This document shows positions 6,088 through 6,655 of a stretch of 6,655 bases of DNA, piece after piece (the stretch's first letter is position 1; every line of letters starts with the position of its first letter). The position numbers and the translations under genes are program-made. The notes under the pieces are model-generated. The model searched no databases. It had not been told where the DNA came from and saw only the letters and a list, made by a program, of their open reading frames with translations. The DNA is taken from NCBI GenBank assembly GCA_002366725.1, contig DFBT01000036.1:221-6875 (forward strand), written 5' to 3'. The DNA is from Caldifarciminota bacterium UBA3073. Lineage in GTDB: Bacteria; Hydrothermota; UBA3073.

Positions 6088-6441
6088 ATGTATAAGGAGA
6101 AAAAAATAGAGGCTCTTCTCGCCATTGGAGAGGATGGAAAGGTTGTGAAGGTGGTAAAGTTCTATGTGAAGCCCAGGATGGTCGGGGCTCGAACGCGCTC
6201 AACGAGATTCGAGCGGACCTTTGATGGGAGCAGTTACATGCTCACCCTGATTGCGGGTGAAGGGATGCAGTCCTTTGAGCGAGGGGCGGAACTGGGAACT
6301 CCGTGGGTATCCATAAACCTATCGGAGGAGATGGATTTCTCTGACAAGAGGCTGCCCAATGTGCTGAGTTCCGTTGTCCCCGAGCTCCGCGTGAGGGAGC
6401 AGATACAGGAACAAATAATATCCTTTGCAAACGGCGAGTAA
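6088..6441 (+). CDS. Hypothetical protein, 117 aa
   Basis: ATG 6088 (MYKEKKIEALL) is preceded by GGAG at 6077-6080, seven bases upstream; the gene ends with TAA. The same frame stays open back to 5938, but that stretch lies over the peptide gene in another frame and has an unnatural, basic and Cys/Trp/His-containing translation, so the longer start is rejected. The protein has no signal peptide or membrane segment. Its N-terminal half looks beta-rich (AIGEDGKVVKVVKFYVKP), and it ends in an acidic, helix-prone segment (RVREQIQEQIISFANGE). I recognise no family or catalytic motif. Its strand and the 49-base gap from the peptide gene suggest cotranscription with it, so it may handle, sense or act alongside the peptide; that is only inference from position. 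Confidence 0.75.
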   Translation: MYKEKKIEALLAIGEDGKVVKVVKFYVKPRMVGARTRSTRFERTFDGSSYMLTLIAGEGMQSFERGAELGTPWVSINLSEEMDFSDKRLPNVLSSVVPELRVREQIQEQIISFANGE

Positions 6442-6516
6442 CAGGATTTACGGTCTTCCGAGAAGGAGAGAGGAATTGAACTGCCCATAAACGGGTGGAG
6501 GTGTTGTCGCCTGTCA

Positions 6517-6545
6517 GCGGGTGAGCCGGGCGGCTTTTTACCCGC
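6517..6545 (+). terminator. Nested hairpin with T5 run, possible terminator
   Basis: AGCC (6524-6527) and GGCT (6532-6535) form a short GC-rich stem running into TTTTT (6535-6539), a compact intrinsic-terminator shape about 80 bases after the last stop codon. GCGGGT (6517-6522) and ACCCGC (6540-6545) make an outer stem enclosing it, which would sequester the T run. The inner stem is only four pairs, so strength is uncertain. A small upstream hairpin (GGTG 6500-6503 with CGCC 6508-6511) adds to the structure. Confidence 0.4.
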
Positions 6546-6655
6546 AGTGTGTGTTTTTGGGTTGATGCACTCTGGAGACATCACCTTCACCCGGATGGTC
6601 GGAAATATGTGCTTGGTTTTTTTCGAAGAAGTATTGAGAGTATCGCGTGGGGTCG
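6546..6655. other. Right edge, no supported gene
   Basis: I see no convincing gene here. TGATG (6563-6567) and CATCA (6579-6583) form a small dyad. An ATG at 6607 is open to the window edge (MCLVFFEEVLRVSRGV) but lacks a clear Shine-Dalgarno and is too short to judge. Confidence 0.5.

Noticed and set aside
6234..6590. 118-codon open frame on the - strand
   Set aside because: It is antisense to the 117-aa gene and the terminator-like hairpin, with no ribosome binding site or domain signature.
6607..6655. Start of a gene running off the right edge
   Set aside because: Sixteen codons without a clear ribosome binding site are not enough to support a gene.

Overview
The window reads as bacterial DNA of moderate G+C, probably from an uncultivated Gram-negative-type lineage. 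That suggestion rests on three things: a giant one-component regulator that fuses a Hanks kinase, a STAND ATPase, TPRs, GAF and a sigma-54 activator, an architecture I associate with deep-branching or metagenome-assembled phyla; repeat-rich spacers; and strong Shine-Dalgarno sites. The sequence does not fix the taxon.

Layout. Positions 1-225 hold no gene. They contain a possible dispersed-repeat fragment, a 13-bp perfect inverted repeat (66-78/117-129), a GC-rich hairpin followed by a T run, and then a perfect-consensus sigma-70 promoter (TTGACA, 17 bp, TATAAT). After a short leader with upstream mini-ORFs comes the dominant gene (296-5368, 1690 aa). All of its catalytic and RpoN-contact motifs appear intact. 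Positions 5369-5888 are an AT-rich spacer with three copies of one palindrome (arms AAAGTGTAACG/CGTTACACTTT), a near-consensus sigma-54 promoter (5843-5859) and a very strong ribosome binding site. These lead into a 49-codon gene for a tiny exported proline-rich peptide (5889-6038). A 117-codon gene of unknown function follows on the same strand (6088-6441). A nested hairpin with a T run (6517-6545) may end the transcript, and nothing convincing is seen in the last ~110 bases.

How it may work together (inference). The large protein appears to be expressed from a housekeeping promoter and carries its own sensor, kinase and sigma-54 activator modules. The palindromes lie about 123, 154 and 275 bp upstream of the start point predicted from the -24/-12 element, which is the usual place for activator sites of sigma-54 enhancer-binding proteins. 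The most economical reading is a self-contained circuit: the fused regulator binds the palindromes and switches on the small exported peptide plus the 117-aa protein. Two points weaken it. The -24 element has one mismatch at a highly conserved G, and the palindromes could instead be bidirectional terminators or a dispersed repeat family.
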